From: Lotus japonicus
Taxonomy: Eukaryota; Streptophyta; Magnoliopsida; Fabales; Fabaceae
Reading direction: 5' to 3'
DNA: 64,000 bases
NCBI RefSeq assembly: GCF_012489685.1
Contig: NC_080045.1
Location: 46,955,096-47,019,095, forward strand
Each line of letters opens with the position of its first letter. Position 1 is the stretch's first letter. The notes beneath the pieces are model-generated. The model saw only the letters and a list, made by a program, of their open reading frames with translations, ran no database searches and was not told the origin of the DNA. The translations under genes and the position numbers were made by a program. Positions 1 through 10,339 of this stretch are shown in pieces.

Positions 1-1040
1 GGTCCCCCACGTTACCCTCCGTCAACAAAATTGGTCTTTCCGTCCAAAAACTAACGGTTCTAGGGATAAAGATGTAATTTTAAAAAATAATTGAAAAAAT
101 AAAAAAAAATGAAGAAACCCAGGAAATTCCACATCTTATTCTTCCACCATATTCATCATTTTCTCTATCATGAAACCCAAAAACCCAAAAAGCTCCCAAA
201 TCACATAACAAATCTTTCTCTCTCTCTGAACTAATTACTGTTTCTTCTTCCCAAAGTAACAGAAAGGAAACATTAAACCCAGCAGCAACGTATGTGAAGA
301 TGATTTGAATTTAGATGAAACTTAACCCCCAATTTGAACAAACACCCATAAATTGCCCAGAAATTTGATCGAACTTAATTGGAGAAGAATTCGCCCAAAA
401 ATTTTGTTAAATCATCGAACTTTAACCCCTAATGCCTATTTGAATTTAGGTGGCTATGGTGTTTATGGGTTAGGGGTTAGGGATGTTGCTAATTCAAATA
501 ATGTCAACAATCTAGTTTCCAGACACGATGATACGATGATCATGTTTCTTTAATGTAAATGATACCAAGTCCAATCATCAATGGAGCTAGAGGACAAGTT
601 TGCAAACGGTTTAAATCTTATTCATACGCTGATTGATAGAGGTGGCTATGGTGTTTATGGGTTTGGGGTTTTTGGGTTGAGAATATGATTTGAATTTAGA
701 TGGCTACCAGAACGATGGGATTTCAAGATTTAATGACGATGAAGAAGAAAGATGGAGATGATGATGAAGGACAAGGAGATGATGATGCATATGGAGAAGA
801 TGAAACTGATGCAAATTCATTTTTTCTAAGAAGCAATCTGCCACACAGGATAATCTCTCTCCTAATAAGCATACACATCAATTAAAGTGTGCCACATATG
901 ATATAAACGTTAGAAATTTGACGGAGTGACTACTTTTGTTAACGGAGGGTAACGTGGGGGACTCAGGGTGCTATTTTTAAAGTTTAGGGACCAATCTTGC
1001 ACAAAGTGTATTCGTGGGGGATCAAAAGTGTTTTTAAGCC
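1..1040. mobile_element. Mutator-like non-autonomous element, left end cut by window edge
   Basis: Bases 1-56 (starting ggtcccccacgttaccctcc) are the reverse complement, with a few mismatches, of 906-962 (ending ggagggtaacgtgggggact), so these are terminal inverted repeats. The right one continues to about 1040; the outer part of the left one lies before the window. The interior holds CT-rich and A-rich leader-like sequence and two copies of ggtggctatggtgtttatgg (about 451 and 642), but no convincing protein. Long terminal repeats around a gene-like, non-coding interior suggest a MULE-type non-autonomous element. The superfamily is inferred because no TSD can be checked. Confidence 0.55.
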
Positions 1041-1671
1041 TTTTTTAAATTTAATTCAGTAAAATTATTTTCATAAATTAATGTATGATAGTGTATATGC
1101 ATTAAACTTATTTAAATTTTAACTAATTAGTAATTATTTTTTATTAGTGACGAATTTGTTTTCGTCACTAAATTCTGCCTTTATAAAAAATGGGGTGGAG
1201 TGTAGATTTAAAAAAAGAATGGGGTGGAGTGTCATTCTTGCAAACCTTAAGGGGGGTGAGTGTATTTTACTCTTTTTAAAATTGTGTTTGGCCCAACTTT
1301 TACTTAAAGGTTACTTAAAAGTTAAAAATAAATTGGGGCAAACACTACCTAAGTCATAGTTAAATCAACAATTTCTTGCAGTTTCGGACTTTTTTTTTTA
1401 TAAGCAAAATCTTCATTTAAGGAGGTAAAAAGGGAACAAGATTACAAAGACTCAAGGGACAGAAGTAAAAGCCACCTATATATCTGCACTACAACCAAAA
1501 CCAACCTACTGCCAATTAAACTCTGCAGTTTTGGACATTTACCTTGCGAATGTTACCATAATAATGATAAACTCTTGGTTGGATTATCAAATCAGACATA
1601 TGATAAGATATAAAATCGTCAAGTCAAAGAAAAAAATGCAAAAGAAAATGGAAGTTTGAGGTTTGAAGTTT
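1041..1671. other. Spacer without a recognised gene; perfect stem-loop at 1145-1170
   Basis: AT-rich spacer between the MULE-like element and the Ty3 element. A perfect 10-bp inverted repeat, tagtgacgaa / ttcgtcacta with a 6-nt loop, lies at 1145-1170. The sequence around 1190-1280 repeats the words ggggtggagtg. No coding region or RNA gene is supported. Confidence 0.5.
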
Positions 1672-1676
1672 TGCAC

Positions 1677-1995
1677 TGGACTGGGCGAGACCCCAGGGTC
1701 TCTCGCCCAGGAACGTTGGCTTAAGGCGAGGAGTGCATCAGGGACTTGGGCCTTTGTTCCAGAGGCCCAACTGGACCATTAGGATGAGTTAGAGGCGCTA
1801 GGCCCAACTTCCCAGCTATAAATAGGGGAGGAATATCAATTGTAAGAGACTCTTAGCTCATTTGAGAAATAACAAGCTTGATATTCAGTTACTTTCTCTC
1901 TCTAAGCGGTTACACCCTCGCTCTCTCTAGGAATCTCACATCACGTTTCTTGCACCTTAGGTACTATACCTCATCTCAATGTTCATGATGGAACA
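1677..1995 (+). repeat. 5' LTR of the Ty3 element
   Basis: Begins tggactgggcgag and ends gatggaaca, matching 9035-9353 at about 95%. Bases 1681-1710 form a near-perfect hairpin (ctgggcgag ... ctcgcccag). A TATA box is at 1817-1824, followed by a CT-rich leader. Confidence 0.9.
1817..1824 (+). promoter_or_regulatory. TATA box in the Ty3 5' LTR
   Basis: TATAAATA in the context cagctataaataggggagg, conserved at 9175-9182 in the 3' LTR. Its mid-LTR position suits the U3 promoter that would drive the element's RNA. Confidence 0.65.
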
Positions 1996-1997
1996 TT

Positions 1998-2015
1998 TGG
2001 CGCCGTCTATGGGGG
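1998..2015 (+). other. Primer-binding site of the Ty3 element
   Basis: TGGCGCCGTCTATGGGGG starts two bases after the 5' LTR. The TGGCGCCGT core is the usual plant Ty3/gypsy type (complementary to a tRNA 3' end such as tRNA-Asp); the middle bases differ from the textbook version. Confidence 0.7.
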
Positions 2016-2107
2016 AACGGTAGATTTTGATTCTCGGACTACGTGGTTTGTAGTTGAGTTTGGAGAAATTCGATTTTTCTAGGAGGTTTTCTGCGATTTG
2101 AAGATTT

Positions 2108-3463
2108 TTGATCGAATCCTTGCCTCGTCGACAGAGCCTGATGGAATCGTTTCGCCAACAGTATAGTGAGGAGTCGGAACGGAGCCACGTTTCTTCCCCG
2201 CGCACCGCAAGGTTAGATAGGCACCGCCGGGCAGAGGCACGTCGTGCCTTGAGTGGCGACTTAAGACTGCAAAATGAGTGTCTGCAGGAGCAGTTACAGT
2301 ACTATCACCTTAAGTAGTGGAACGAGGAGGAGGAAGAAGCTGAGGCCATTGCGGAGGTCAAACCTTTCTCGGCAAAAGTGCGAGAGGTGACCGTACCGGA
2401 CGGTATGACAAGCCTCGTGTTGGAAACGTATGACGAAAGAACCAATCCACAAGATCATCTGCTACGTTTCAATAAGAAGATGGCGATGAGCGCGGTTTCT
2501 GATGCGGTAAAATGTAGAATGCTTCCCTCCACATTCTGAGGCGCATCAATGACTTGGTTTATGGCCCTGCCGCAGGGATCCATAAAGAAGTTCCGTGACT
2601 TCGTGTCGAAATTCCCGGGCCATTTCTCTGCCAGCGAAGCCAAAGATCTGTTTCAGATTTGGCAGGAGGAGCGAGAGACATTGAAGCAGTACGTGGAACG
2701 ATACAGCGCTGCGTCCGCAAGATTTGAAGAGGCGGAGCCTCGAACATGCGTATGCGCTTTTAGGAGCGGATTGTCGTCAGGAAAGATGAGCTGCGAGCTG
2801 AGTAGGAAACCAGCGCGCTCGATGAAGGAGGTGCGTGCCCGAGCGAGAGACTACATCATAGAAGAGGAAAATGATGTGCGTGAGAGAAAACGGCTGAAGG
2901 CAGCAAAGGTGTCGCTGGCGAGGAAATAGATACAGGACAAAGAGGCGAGTAATGTGCTGAAGGTTAAGGAAGTTGGCCAATTAATTAAGGAATTCAAGGA
3001 AAGACCATTCTATTCGAGAAAAGATAGCGTGGAGCGCAAGCGCTTTCGGTGGGCAACTAACTCTCGCCGAAACAAAAGGTCAGAGGGGGACGCGGGCGAA
3101 GAATTGGCAAAGTCGCTCCTGGAGGCGACGGTTACGGAAACAGGCGAGTACGGAATTGACCCCCGGCACGACGTCAAAGGTCGGCCCAAGTGGTGTGAAT
3201 ATCACAACCTGGAAGGCCATAAACCCAGTGACTGTTTATCTCTGAAGGGCCAAATTAGGCAGTTGATCAAGGCAAGACAACCACGGGTCGCAGGACATGG
3301 GTTAGACAGGGACAGCATGAAGCACGCGCCAAATGCAGGAAACGAGAAGATGAACAGGGCGAGAGGAAAGGAAACAGGGGGAGACATCGACGGTAGGGGT
3401 GGGGCGATGGCTGGAGCGGTTAACACAATAACGTCACATCAGCGGCAGGGCAAAAGCGGCTAG
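2108..3463 (+). pseudogene. Ty3/gypsy gag (decayed)
   Basis: Capsid-type polyprotein that would form the virus-like particle. An N-terminal piece (2108-2314) rich in Arg/Glu ends at TAG. In the same frame the sequence continues with a conserved pre-capsid segment (DERTNPQDHLLRF) to a TGA near 2538. The retrotransposon gag domain is at 2549-2929 (SIKKFRDFVSKFPGHF, then QEERETLKQYVERY) and ends at another TAG; it resumes at 2954-3463 in a different phase. The region WCEYHNLEGHKPSDC is the zinc-knuckle-like site that ends gag in Tat-type elements. At least three stops or frameshifts make it non-functional, though the sequence is otherwise well preserved. Family assignment rests on these motifs. 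Confidence 0.8.
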
Positions 3464-3465
3464 AG

Positions 3466-4314
3466 GCGGTGGCACCGGTCCAGGGATACCCAGCTCCATT
3501 TGGGTGCCAACACCCAGATGTAGTAGTATCATCCGCATATTTGGAAGGAGTCGAGGCCCATGCAGATGACCCACCGGTGGTAATGGTAAGAATTAATGGT
3601 TTCAATGTGTAGAGGGTGCTTTTGGACCAAGGCAGCTCCGCGGATATCATCTACAGGGACGCATTCGATCGGTTGGGGCTAACAGACAAGGATTTGATGT
3701 CATACACAGGAAACCTGGTAGGTTTCTCAGGAAAGCAGGTTCGGGTACGCAGTTGTGCGAAATTGGACATAGTTTTTGGAGAGGGCGAGGAAGCCGAGCT
3801 TTTAAGGGTAAGGTATCTAGTCCTACAGGTTGTAGCAGTTTATGACGTCATCATAGGACGAGACACTTTAAGTCGCCTCCATGGAGTGACATTCACGCCT
3901 CACCTCGCGACAAGGGATCCACTACTCTGCGGGAGGAAGGGAAAAATAGCGATGGATCAAAAGGGGGCGAGGGTATACTGCAGCGATTGCATAAATTTGT
4001 ATGGTAGGAGGGGAGCTGGCGAAGGACACAGGTGTCATGAACCCGTGGTAACTGCAGGCGGGCAAGAGCGTCCGGCTACACAACGCCAGAGCGGCGTGGA
4101 CAGGCGAGGAAAGCAGGACAGCAGGAAAGCGAATAAGATGAAGAAAGGTGAAAGTCTGGGCGAGGGGGCCCAGAAGGCAGGGCGAGAGGGATACTTTACT
4201 CATACAAGTAGCGAGCGGTATGGAGAGAGCTGGGACATGGATGCATCCAGAAGAGGCGTACTGGCGATCGAGCCTAGGCTCACCCTTGAGCAGGAACGAC
4301 GCCTGAGTGAGTAG
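3466..4314 (+). pseudogene. Ty3/gypsy aspartic protease region (decayed)
   Basis: Retropepsin-like domain downstream of gag, with the active-site motif VLLDQGSSADIIYRDAF at about 3616-3665 and the later conserved VYDVIIGRDTLSRLHGV at about 3840-3890. It is in a different frame from the last gag piece, and TAG at 3610-3612 lies just before the active site. The ORF then runs into a Lys/Arg/Gly-rich tail and stops at 4312-4314. The family normally cuts the Gag-Pol polyprotein. Just after the stop, NVDLFRWE resembles the linker that leads into RT in related elements, but no RT follows. Confidence 0.78.
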
Positions 4315-5449
4315 GTAGAGGACAACGTTGACCTTTTTAGGTGGGAACGAAAGGAAACCACTTTCGGGGGGCTGCCCACATTCAGCCCACCCGCGCAGAA
4401 GGGACGAGAGAGGGAAGAAGAGGCAGAGTTAAAGGCAGGAAAAAGGGAAATTCGCCGGCGAGCTGGGACTGAAGAAAAGGGAGAGGCAGAAAGGAAAGAT
4501 AGTCAGTTGCAGTGTCGTCAGAATAAGAGGAAACGCGGACAATTGGAGGATAGGAGTAAGAGGCCAACGAAATCAGCCCGACGCATCAAGCAGGGCGACA
4601 AGGACGAAATACTGGGTACGATACTCTGATCAAGGGAGCGGTCGCAAAGTGGGAATATGGCGAGGAAAACAACCAAAAAACTAGGACTAAAAATAAATAT
4701 GCACTCTTTTTCTCCGACACGAGAGTTTTTTAACGAGGCATCCCTCGATGTAAAAATTTACAAAAACCAAATACAAAAGGATATTCTCAACAATACTCCT
4801 AACTACTAACCTGAGACGGCAGCCTGGTGGGAAAATTTTTCTGAAGGTGGCGATCCCAACACGACCTTGATGTCTGGGGATCGCTCCGGAAAGTCCGGCG
4901 CTGACCGTAGCCCCTGCAGGCGACGTGTACGGATAAGTTTCTTATCCAAAGAACCTCCCCGAAATATGGGCGAGTCAAGTCTTCCCGAAACACGGGCGGG
5001 CATTTTTAACTAGGTGAAAGTCTCAGGCAACCAATATGGCCATTGGGCCCCGAGCAACTGTAAGACCCCGCCTAATAAGGCTGGTAGGGCCACACCTGCT
5101 CTTACGGGAAATATGCGTGTGAACAAAAGCCTCGGTCCAATACCGAGCGGAAGTCCTATTTATACATCGCACACTCTCAAAGCTTTAAGCACTGAAAACA
5201 CGTGCTACGCGACAAGGAAATGAAAGGTGGAATTCATGGCGATACCGCCTGTACTCACGACAGCCCCCTCGCCTCGCCCAGTTATGGCGATCAAGGCCGG
5301 GGGTGGCCCGCTCGCCTCGCCCATTTATCTATTCACTCGTTTTCATTTTTTCCGTTCATTATTTATCTGCTCTCGCATTCATATCAACACACATCTAGAG
5401 GCATTTATATATAAAAAAAACTTTTTATTAATAACTTTCTTATTACATC
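4315..5449 (+). other. Junction where RT-RNase H-integrase should be
   Basis: In a full Ty3 element this position would hold about 4 kb of RT, RNase H and integrase. Here a short Lys/Glu/Arg-rich frame runs to about 4628, then non-coding sequence with GC-rich words (ggcgag, ctcgcc) and a TATA-like tcctatttatacatcg near 5152. None of the six frames shows YxDD, DDE or RNase H motifs. The simplest reading is an internal deletion in a progenitor. Confidence 0.6.
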
Positions 5450-5839
5450 TTAAAATGGAGGATTTTTCCTCATAATCCTACATTGACGATGAAACTCTGT
5501 TTTTTCAAGATCTAGGCGGTGTTGTTTGTACTCCAGTTCGACCAAGCTCTGGCAAAACACTTGCCTCTCAGGACCCTCCGCCATGGCTTTAAGTGCATTC
5601 TCCACCGCACGAACCTCAGCATAGTTGTCCAGTTCCCGCTGGAAAAGGTCTTGAAGTTCCTCTACAAACCCAAGGAATCCTCTGAGAGTAGCGTCCATCT
5701 CTGAGCTCAGCCCCATTCCTAGCAACTGATTTGTCAGTTGGTAGATGCTTGGCTCCTCTGGGTACCTGACATTGAGGAACATATCCTCTTCAAATGCCTT
5801 CCTCCTAAGCTCATTGATGCAACTCTCAACGGATGCCAT
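5450..5839 (-). CDS. Antisense ORF in the Ty3 element, function unknown (129 aa)
   Basis: An uninterrupted 129-residue ORF from ATG at 5839 to TGA, opposite to gag. The protein is acidic and helix-prone with regular Leu/Glu/Arg spacing (EELQDLFQRELDNYAEVRAVE; KQHRLDLEKTEFHRQCRIM), suggesting a coiled coil. No signal peptide or membrane segment is visible. It lies downstream, in antisense order, of the larger antisense pseudogene (stop at 6268), so it may be a later exon or a second gene of the antisense unit. I do not recognise a family. It is less damaged than everything else in this element. Confidence 0.5.
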   Translation of the reverse strand: MASVESCINELRRKAFEEDMFLNVRYPEEPSIYQLTNQLLGMGLSSEMDATLRGFLGFVEELQDLFQRELDNYAEVRAVENALKAMAEGPERQVFCQSLVELEYKQHRLDLEKTEFHRQCRIMRKNPPF

Positions 5840-6267
5840 TGTCGTATGTACTACAAGATGAAGATGCTCTGTGCAGACCGTTATGAGTTACATGCTATTT
5901 ATACACTAAGTTCAGTCTCCATGAATTATTGCCAAGGCAGTTTCTCGAGGGGTTTTCCTTGAGAAATGGTGCAACTCACATTAAAGTCATAAGTGTTCCT
6001 GGTCGGTAGTCAATGGTAACCTTCCGTTGAAATCTGGGAAAGAGGCGTTTCAGGTACAAGGGTTAAGACTCTAAGGGAAATGTGACTCGCACGGTTCACG
6101 GCCTAGAACTCTACGGCGAAAACATCGGCGAGGAAGGGAAGCAGGGATACTCATATAAAAAAGTCAAATAAAACGTAGCAAGACAGAGCACAACCGAAAC
6201 CTGGAATTCGCATTAAAAGATAAACCACAAAAAATAGATCGTATTTACAAAATCAACCTAAAAACCG

Positions 6268-8281
6268 CTAACTTTCTTTGTATCCTTCTACATCTTCTTC
6301 GTTCAGGAAACGCTCGACGACAAAGCCTGGGGGATCCTCGACACCAACCAACCCAGTGAGGGTAACTTTTTTGAATGCTCCCATTTGGTGAAGATCGATC
6401 TGGGGATATAGGTGCTGAACTTGGGCTTTGGCGAGGAAAAAGCCACGGCCGCGCTAAAAAACGGCGGAAGTAGCGGCGTATGACCTCATTCTTTCCTCCA
6501 AGGCCTTCGCGTCGAGCTGAGCTTGTGTCCTCAACGTGGATAAAGTTTCATCCTTCTTCGCCAGTTCAGCACGAAGGTGTTCGAGTTCAGTCTCCAGTGA
6601 GGAAAGGGCTTGATCCTTGGAGGCCACCAGATTCACTTTTGCTTCAGATTCCTCCTGAGCCTCCTGCCGAAGCTTCGCAAGGGCCTTCTCCAAATCAGAG
6701 ATTTTTCTATCTCGGAACTCCAGGCTGACTTCAGCACGGCTAGTTTGTTCGGCCAACTCTTTGGCAAACGAGGTCTCCTTGGCGTTTAGTTGGGCGAGGA
6801 ACACCTTACGCTCCTCAACAAATCCAGCGTTGAGGGCGCGGAGGCGCGCCACCTTTGATCGCAACACCTCGGCATCTTGGGCGGACCGCTTATAATGATG
6901 AAAAGCGTGGAACGCCGTCGCCAATGCGCCTTCTGAAACCCTGTCCAAGCCTTGCTGCTTGACCACTTCGTCCATCCTTGCAATTTGCGCTGGCGTCAGG
7001 GACAAGGAGTATGGAGGCTCTCGATTTGCAAAGCCCTGGGCGGGGCGGGGCTATGATTGGGCGGTGAAGCACTAGCGGGTGGCATTGAGTTTTGACCAGG
7101 AGGCGGTAGGATAACTTTCGCGTTGAGGGGAGGCTTGTCGACGGAATCAACCCGGGTGCGAGGCGAGGAAACCGGAGTCACCAGTGAAGGCTCGCCGGGC
7201 TGGTTCGGCTTGGGAGTCTCCTCAGGCCCGCGAAAAGCTGCGGAGATGATATGAGTTCTTTCCCCGCCGGAAGACGATGTAGCGGCCACGGAGTGTGGTT
7301 TGTTTGGGGACGGGCGAGAGGCCTTCTCGTTGAGAGGCCTCTTCCCACTCACTTTTAACAAGGACGTTTTGTCGCCATTCAGGTTGACTCGGGGGGGGGG
7401 GGGACGAGACGTTTCCTTTCTTCTCAAAGACGGTCAGAAGGCCCTCGCTGACTTGGCGTATTTTTCCTGAAGCAAAAAGCGGCAAGGGTAAGCTAGCAGA
7501 AAACGGGAAAGACGGAGTAGGTAGTGAGAAAAGATTTACCGATTACACGAGTGCAGTCCAATACCGGGAGTCTAGCCAGGAAGCTGATGACAGTTTTGTC
7601 CTCAGGGGTTAAGGAATCTTCAGGTGGGTCAATCACTTGGAGCATCTCTTGGGTCTAGTAGAGGGGGAATCGGGCGGTGCCGTCCCTATGGGTAAAAACC
7701 TCAGGATACTCATGGGACACCACGACCCTGAAGAACTTCCAAGCCAAATCGACAGCAATGCTGGGCCAAAAAGGGTTGAAGCGCTGACGTCCGGGTCTAG
7801 CTTCCAGGGAAACCCAATTACGTGGCAGCGACGGCTGGGCGGACACGCGATAGAAATAGAAGAAGTGGGAGGGTTCAGGCTCTTGCTGAATCACGTCGCA
7901 GAGGATTTCAAAGCATCGTAGGAAAGCCCAACTGTTGGGGTGAAGTTGGCTGGGAGCGACATTGATGCTATGAAGCACGGAGCATATGAAGGGGGAAAAG
8001 GGAAACCTAATTCCTAAACTGGTGAACATGTATCCATACACATAGAAGAAGTGGGGAACACCCACGTGGTTGTCTTGGGGATGGAGCCAAGGACGTTCGG
8101 CGGTTGTGCAAACGCCATAACTCATAAGGTTGTCAAGAGGTTTCTCATGGCAAAACCCACCGGATTCCGAAGAAATTTCACAAATGGATGACCACTGATC
8201 CAAGCTGGATGGTTGGTTGGGCATCGTCCCGGCGGGCAGGGCCCTAACGGCGGGGACCGGCAAGGATTCCCAGGTTCTCAT
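6268..8281 (-). pseudogene. Antisense 'putative gypsy type transposon' (Transposase_28-like) gene
   Basis: The first part (8281 down to 7540) has the style of the Pfam family called Putative gypsy type transposon: FFYVYGYMFTSLGIRFPFSP, then VAPSQLHPNSWAFLRCFEIL. TAG at 7655-7657 interrupts it where the frame otherwise continues (TQEMLQVIDPPED). A 73-nt intron at 7539-7467 fits well (donor GGTAAAT, acceptor TTGCTTCAG, phase 1). Exon 2 starts KIRQVSEGLLTVFEKKG, shifts frame in a G run (7391-7402), passes a Pro/Ser-rich linker, shifts again near 7005, then enters a long coiled coil (7005-6454). After TAG at about 6454 the frame continues to a natural stop at 6268 (EDVEGYKES). Function is unknown for the family. 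It is clearly damaged. Confidence 0.68.
7467..7539 (-). other. Predicted 73-nt intron in the antisense gene
   Basis: Reading the minus strand, the donor is G|GTAAATC and the acceptor TTTTTGCTTCAG|G, with a T-rich tract before it. Joining the flanks keeps a phase-1 frame. It supports the minus strand as a real transcribed gene. Confidence 0.5.
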
Positions 8282-8452
8282 TCGGAAGGCAACGATGTCC
8301 TTCTCTTCAAGCGGAGGGTGTAAGAAGTGGGGGTCACCTTAACGTTGTGGAGATTTGCCGGAACGAAGTGTGGCGCGTGGTTTGCAGAGGGAACAATGGT
8401 TTGCAGAGGGGGATTAGCGCGTCGGAGGTTATGGGATAGGTGGAAAAACGTC

Positions 8453-8459
8453 TTTATAA
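8453..8459 (-). promoter_or_regulatory. Candidate TATA box for the antisense gene
   Basis: TTATAAA on the minus strand (gcttataaagacg), about 170 nt before the ATG at 8281. No in-frame ATG lies between. The position suits a promoter inside the 3' part of the element firing against gag-pol; inferred only. Confidence 0.4.
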
Positions 8460-9034
8460 GCAAAAGGTGATGATTAAGGAGAACGTGTGAAGGGACGTTG
8501 AGGGCAGTTGTTGAAAAATATGGAGGAAAGGTGGAAGATCGTGCTCCATAAAAACGGGAGGAATGATTGCAGTTGCGGGATTTCGGGAAGTGGAAATGAC
8601 TCATTAAGTGGAAATTGCGAACGGTTGAAGATAATTGGCCCAGTATCCAAAACTGGCATGCTTTTTGAAGATTCGAGGGGACGTTTCAGGGGAGCAGTTG
8701 AGATTTTGCAGACCTAGGCTGCCACGTGTCGTAGGCCCAAAGGCGTCAAGGTCTCAAGGTGCAAGACGCGTGCCTGGCCACGACGGGGCGGCCAAGGTCT
8801 CAAGCTGGCTTGTGGACTCAAGCCGCCACTAGACTCAAGCCGCCAAGGGAACGCGACGAGGCGTTCAAAATTTTAAATTTTTAGGCTTTAGATTACCAAG
8901 CCATGTTGGCAATTGCTCTTTACTTCTGTGTCTTATGTTTAACATTAGTTAGTTTCTTACGTCCATCGCCTTGTCTCTTTTGTTCAAAGACACACTTAGC
9001 TCTCATGCTTCGAGCTCGGTGTCTTGTGGATTTG

Positions 9035-9353
9035 TGGACTAGGCGAGACCCCAGGGTCCCTCGCCCAGGGACGCTGGCTTAAGGCGAGCAGTGGATTAGG
9101 GACTTGGGCCTTTGTCCCGGAGGCCCAACTGGCCCATTAGGATGAGTTAGAGGCGTTAGGCCCAACTTCCTAGCTATAAATAGGGGAGGAATATCAAGTG
9201 TAAGGGACTCTTAGCTCATTTGAGAAATAACAAGCTTGAAATTCAGTTACTTTCTCTCTCTAAGCGGTTACACCCTCGCTCTCTCTAGGAATCTGACATC
9301 ACGTTCCTTGCACCTTAGGTACTATACCTCATCTCAATGTTCATGATGGAACA
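9035..9353 (+). repeat. 3' LTR of the Ty3 element
   Basis: Starts tggactaggcgag and ends gatggaaca, followed by TSD TGCAC (9354-9358). TATAAATA is at 9175-9182. About 17 differences from the 5' LTR; several disturb the terminal hairpin that is near-perfect in the 5' copy. Confidence 0.9.
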
Positions 9354-9379
9354 TGCACAATTAAATTTTTCCATTTTTT

Positions 9380-10150
9380 CAGTGATTTAGTTCAAGACAA
9401 AGACTTAATAATATATGCCCTTATAGGAACAGAGTAGGATAACATAAATGGTCGTGAAACAGGAAAGGATTTTTTTTGAGATACTTTAGAAAGCTCATGA
9501 ACGAATTGGCTGGGTGAAACAAACAAAACTTAGCATGCTCAAAGCTGGAGAAAATGAAACTAATGACCGAATTTTTGGAAGACTGCAAATCATCACCAAC
9601 AATTTGAAATCCGTAGAAAAAACCTTTCAAACAGTTGAACAAGTCAGAAAATCCTAAGAACTCCACCAAAATAATGGAGACCAAAAGTCACAACTAAATA
9701 TCTAAATATAATGAAACTTGATGAACGTCTTGATTCACTCAAAGCTAATAAATTATAACTTTCAGAACAACAATCCACAACAAAAAGAAAAAAATCATCA
9801 CTCGTAAATCAAACGAGAGAATGAACCTTCAAATCTAATGACTCAGCAGAATAATCAAAGGAAAAAGAAGGAGAACGATAAAAAATGACAAGAAATATTG
9901 CTCATCGCTAGAAAATTACAAATGATGTGGAATAGAAGGTGGAACTTCAAGAAAAATGAATACATCAAGACAGCCTTGAGAAAACTATTATTAGAGGAAT
10001 AAAATCTCATGTTATAAACCAGACTATGTAAAGCCAGAATGCCTTTATCTCAGCATATCATCAATAAAAAACTTATGAACAAAGAAGAGGAATGATGGCA
10101 ACATGGGAAGACATGCATAGAATCATTTGATGACGGTGAACATAAAGTGA
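9380..10150 (+). pseudogene. Decayed Ty1/copia gag (UBN2-like) relic
   Basis: Plus-strand frames give scattered pieces of a copia gag: NDRIFGRLQIITNNLKSVEK and TFQTVEQVRK (about 9560-9640), then MKLDERLDSLKA (about 9711-9750), and near 10093 MMATWEDM, like the segment after the zinc knuckle in many copia gags. Many stops and frameshifts intervene; no LTR or pol is attached. Assignment rests on motif resemblance. Confidence 0.5.
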
Positions 10151-10339
10151 ACACATGTATCATGACATGCTTATTTGTGTGTTCTCATTCTCAAAGTCAC
10201 TAAACCATTTATAAAAACAATTGAAAAGGAAGAAAGAACTAAGTTTTATTTTATTTTGCAAATGCAAACTACATGCGAAATATAATTTTATCTAAACCAA
10301 ATTTATTATTAATAAAACTACATAAAGAGATACAAATTT

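Larger units (their letters stand above)
1677..9353 (+). mobile_element. Ty3/gypsy LTR retrotransposon lacking RT and integrase, with antisense genes
   Basis: A complete element bounded by two 319-bp LTRs and a perfect 5-bp TSD, TGCAC (1672-1676 and 9354-9358). LTRs begin TGGACT and end GGAACA. A primer-binding site follows the 5' LTR. Sense-strand order is gag, then aspartic protease, both with stops; a linker-like segment follows, but RT, RNase H and integrase are missing. The second half instead holds minus-strand coding units (5450-5839 and 6268-8281). The protease motif (LLDQGSSADI) points to the Tat-like branch of Ty3 elements. By hand the LTRs differ at about 17 of 319 sites (5%), roughly 2 million years if 1.3e-8 substitutions per site per year applies. 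It would depend on an autonomous relative for copying. No clear polypurine tract lies just before the 3' LTR. Confidence 0.88.

Noticed and set aside
353..885. Short open frames in the first kilobase
   Set aside because: 60-70 codons with no domain, inside a terminal-inverted-repeat element.
9175..9353. Independent gene promoter upstream of the copia relic
   Set aside because: The TATA box belongs to the Ty3 3' LTR; no intact ORF follows within a reasonable distance.
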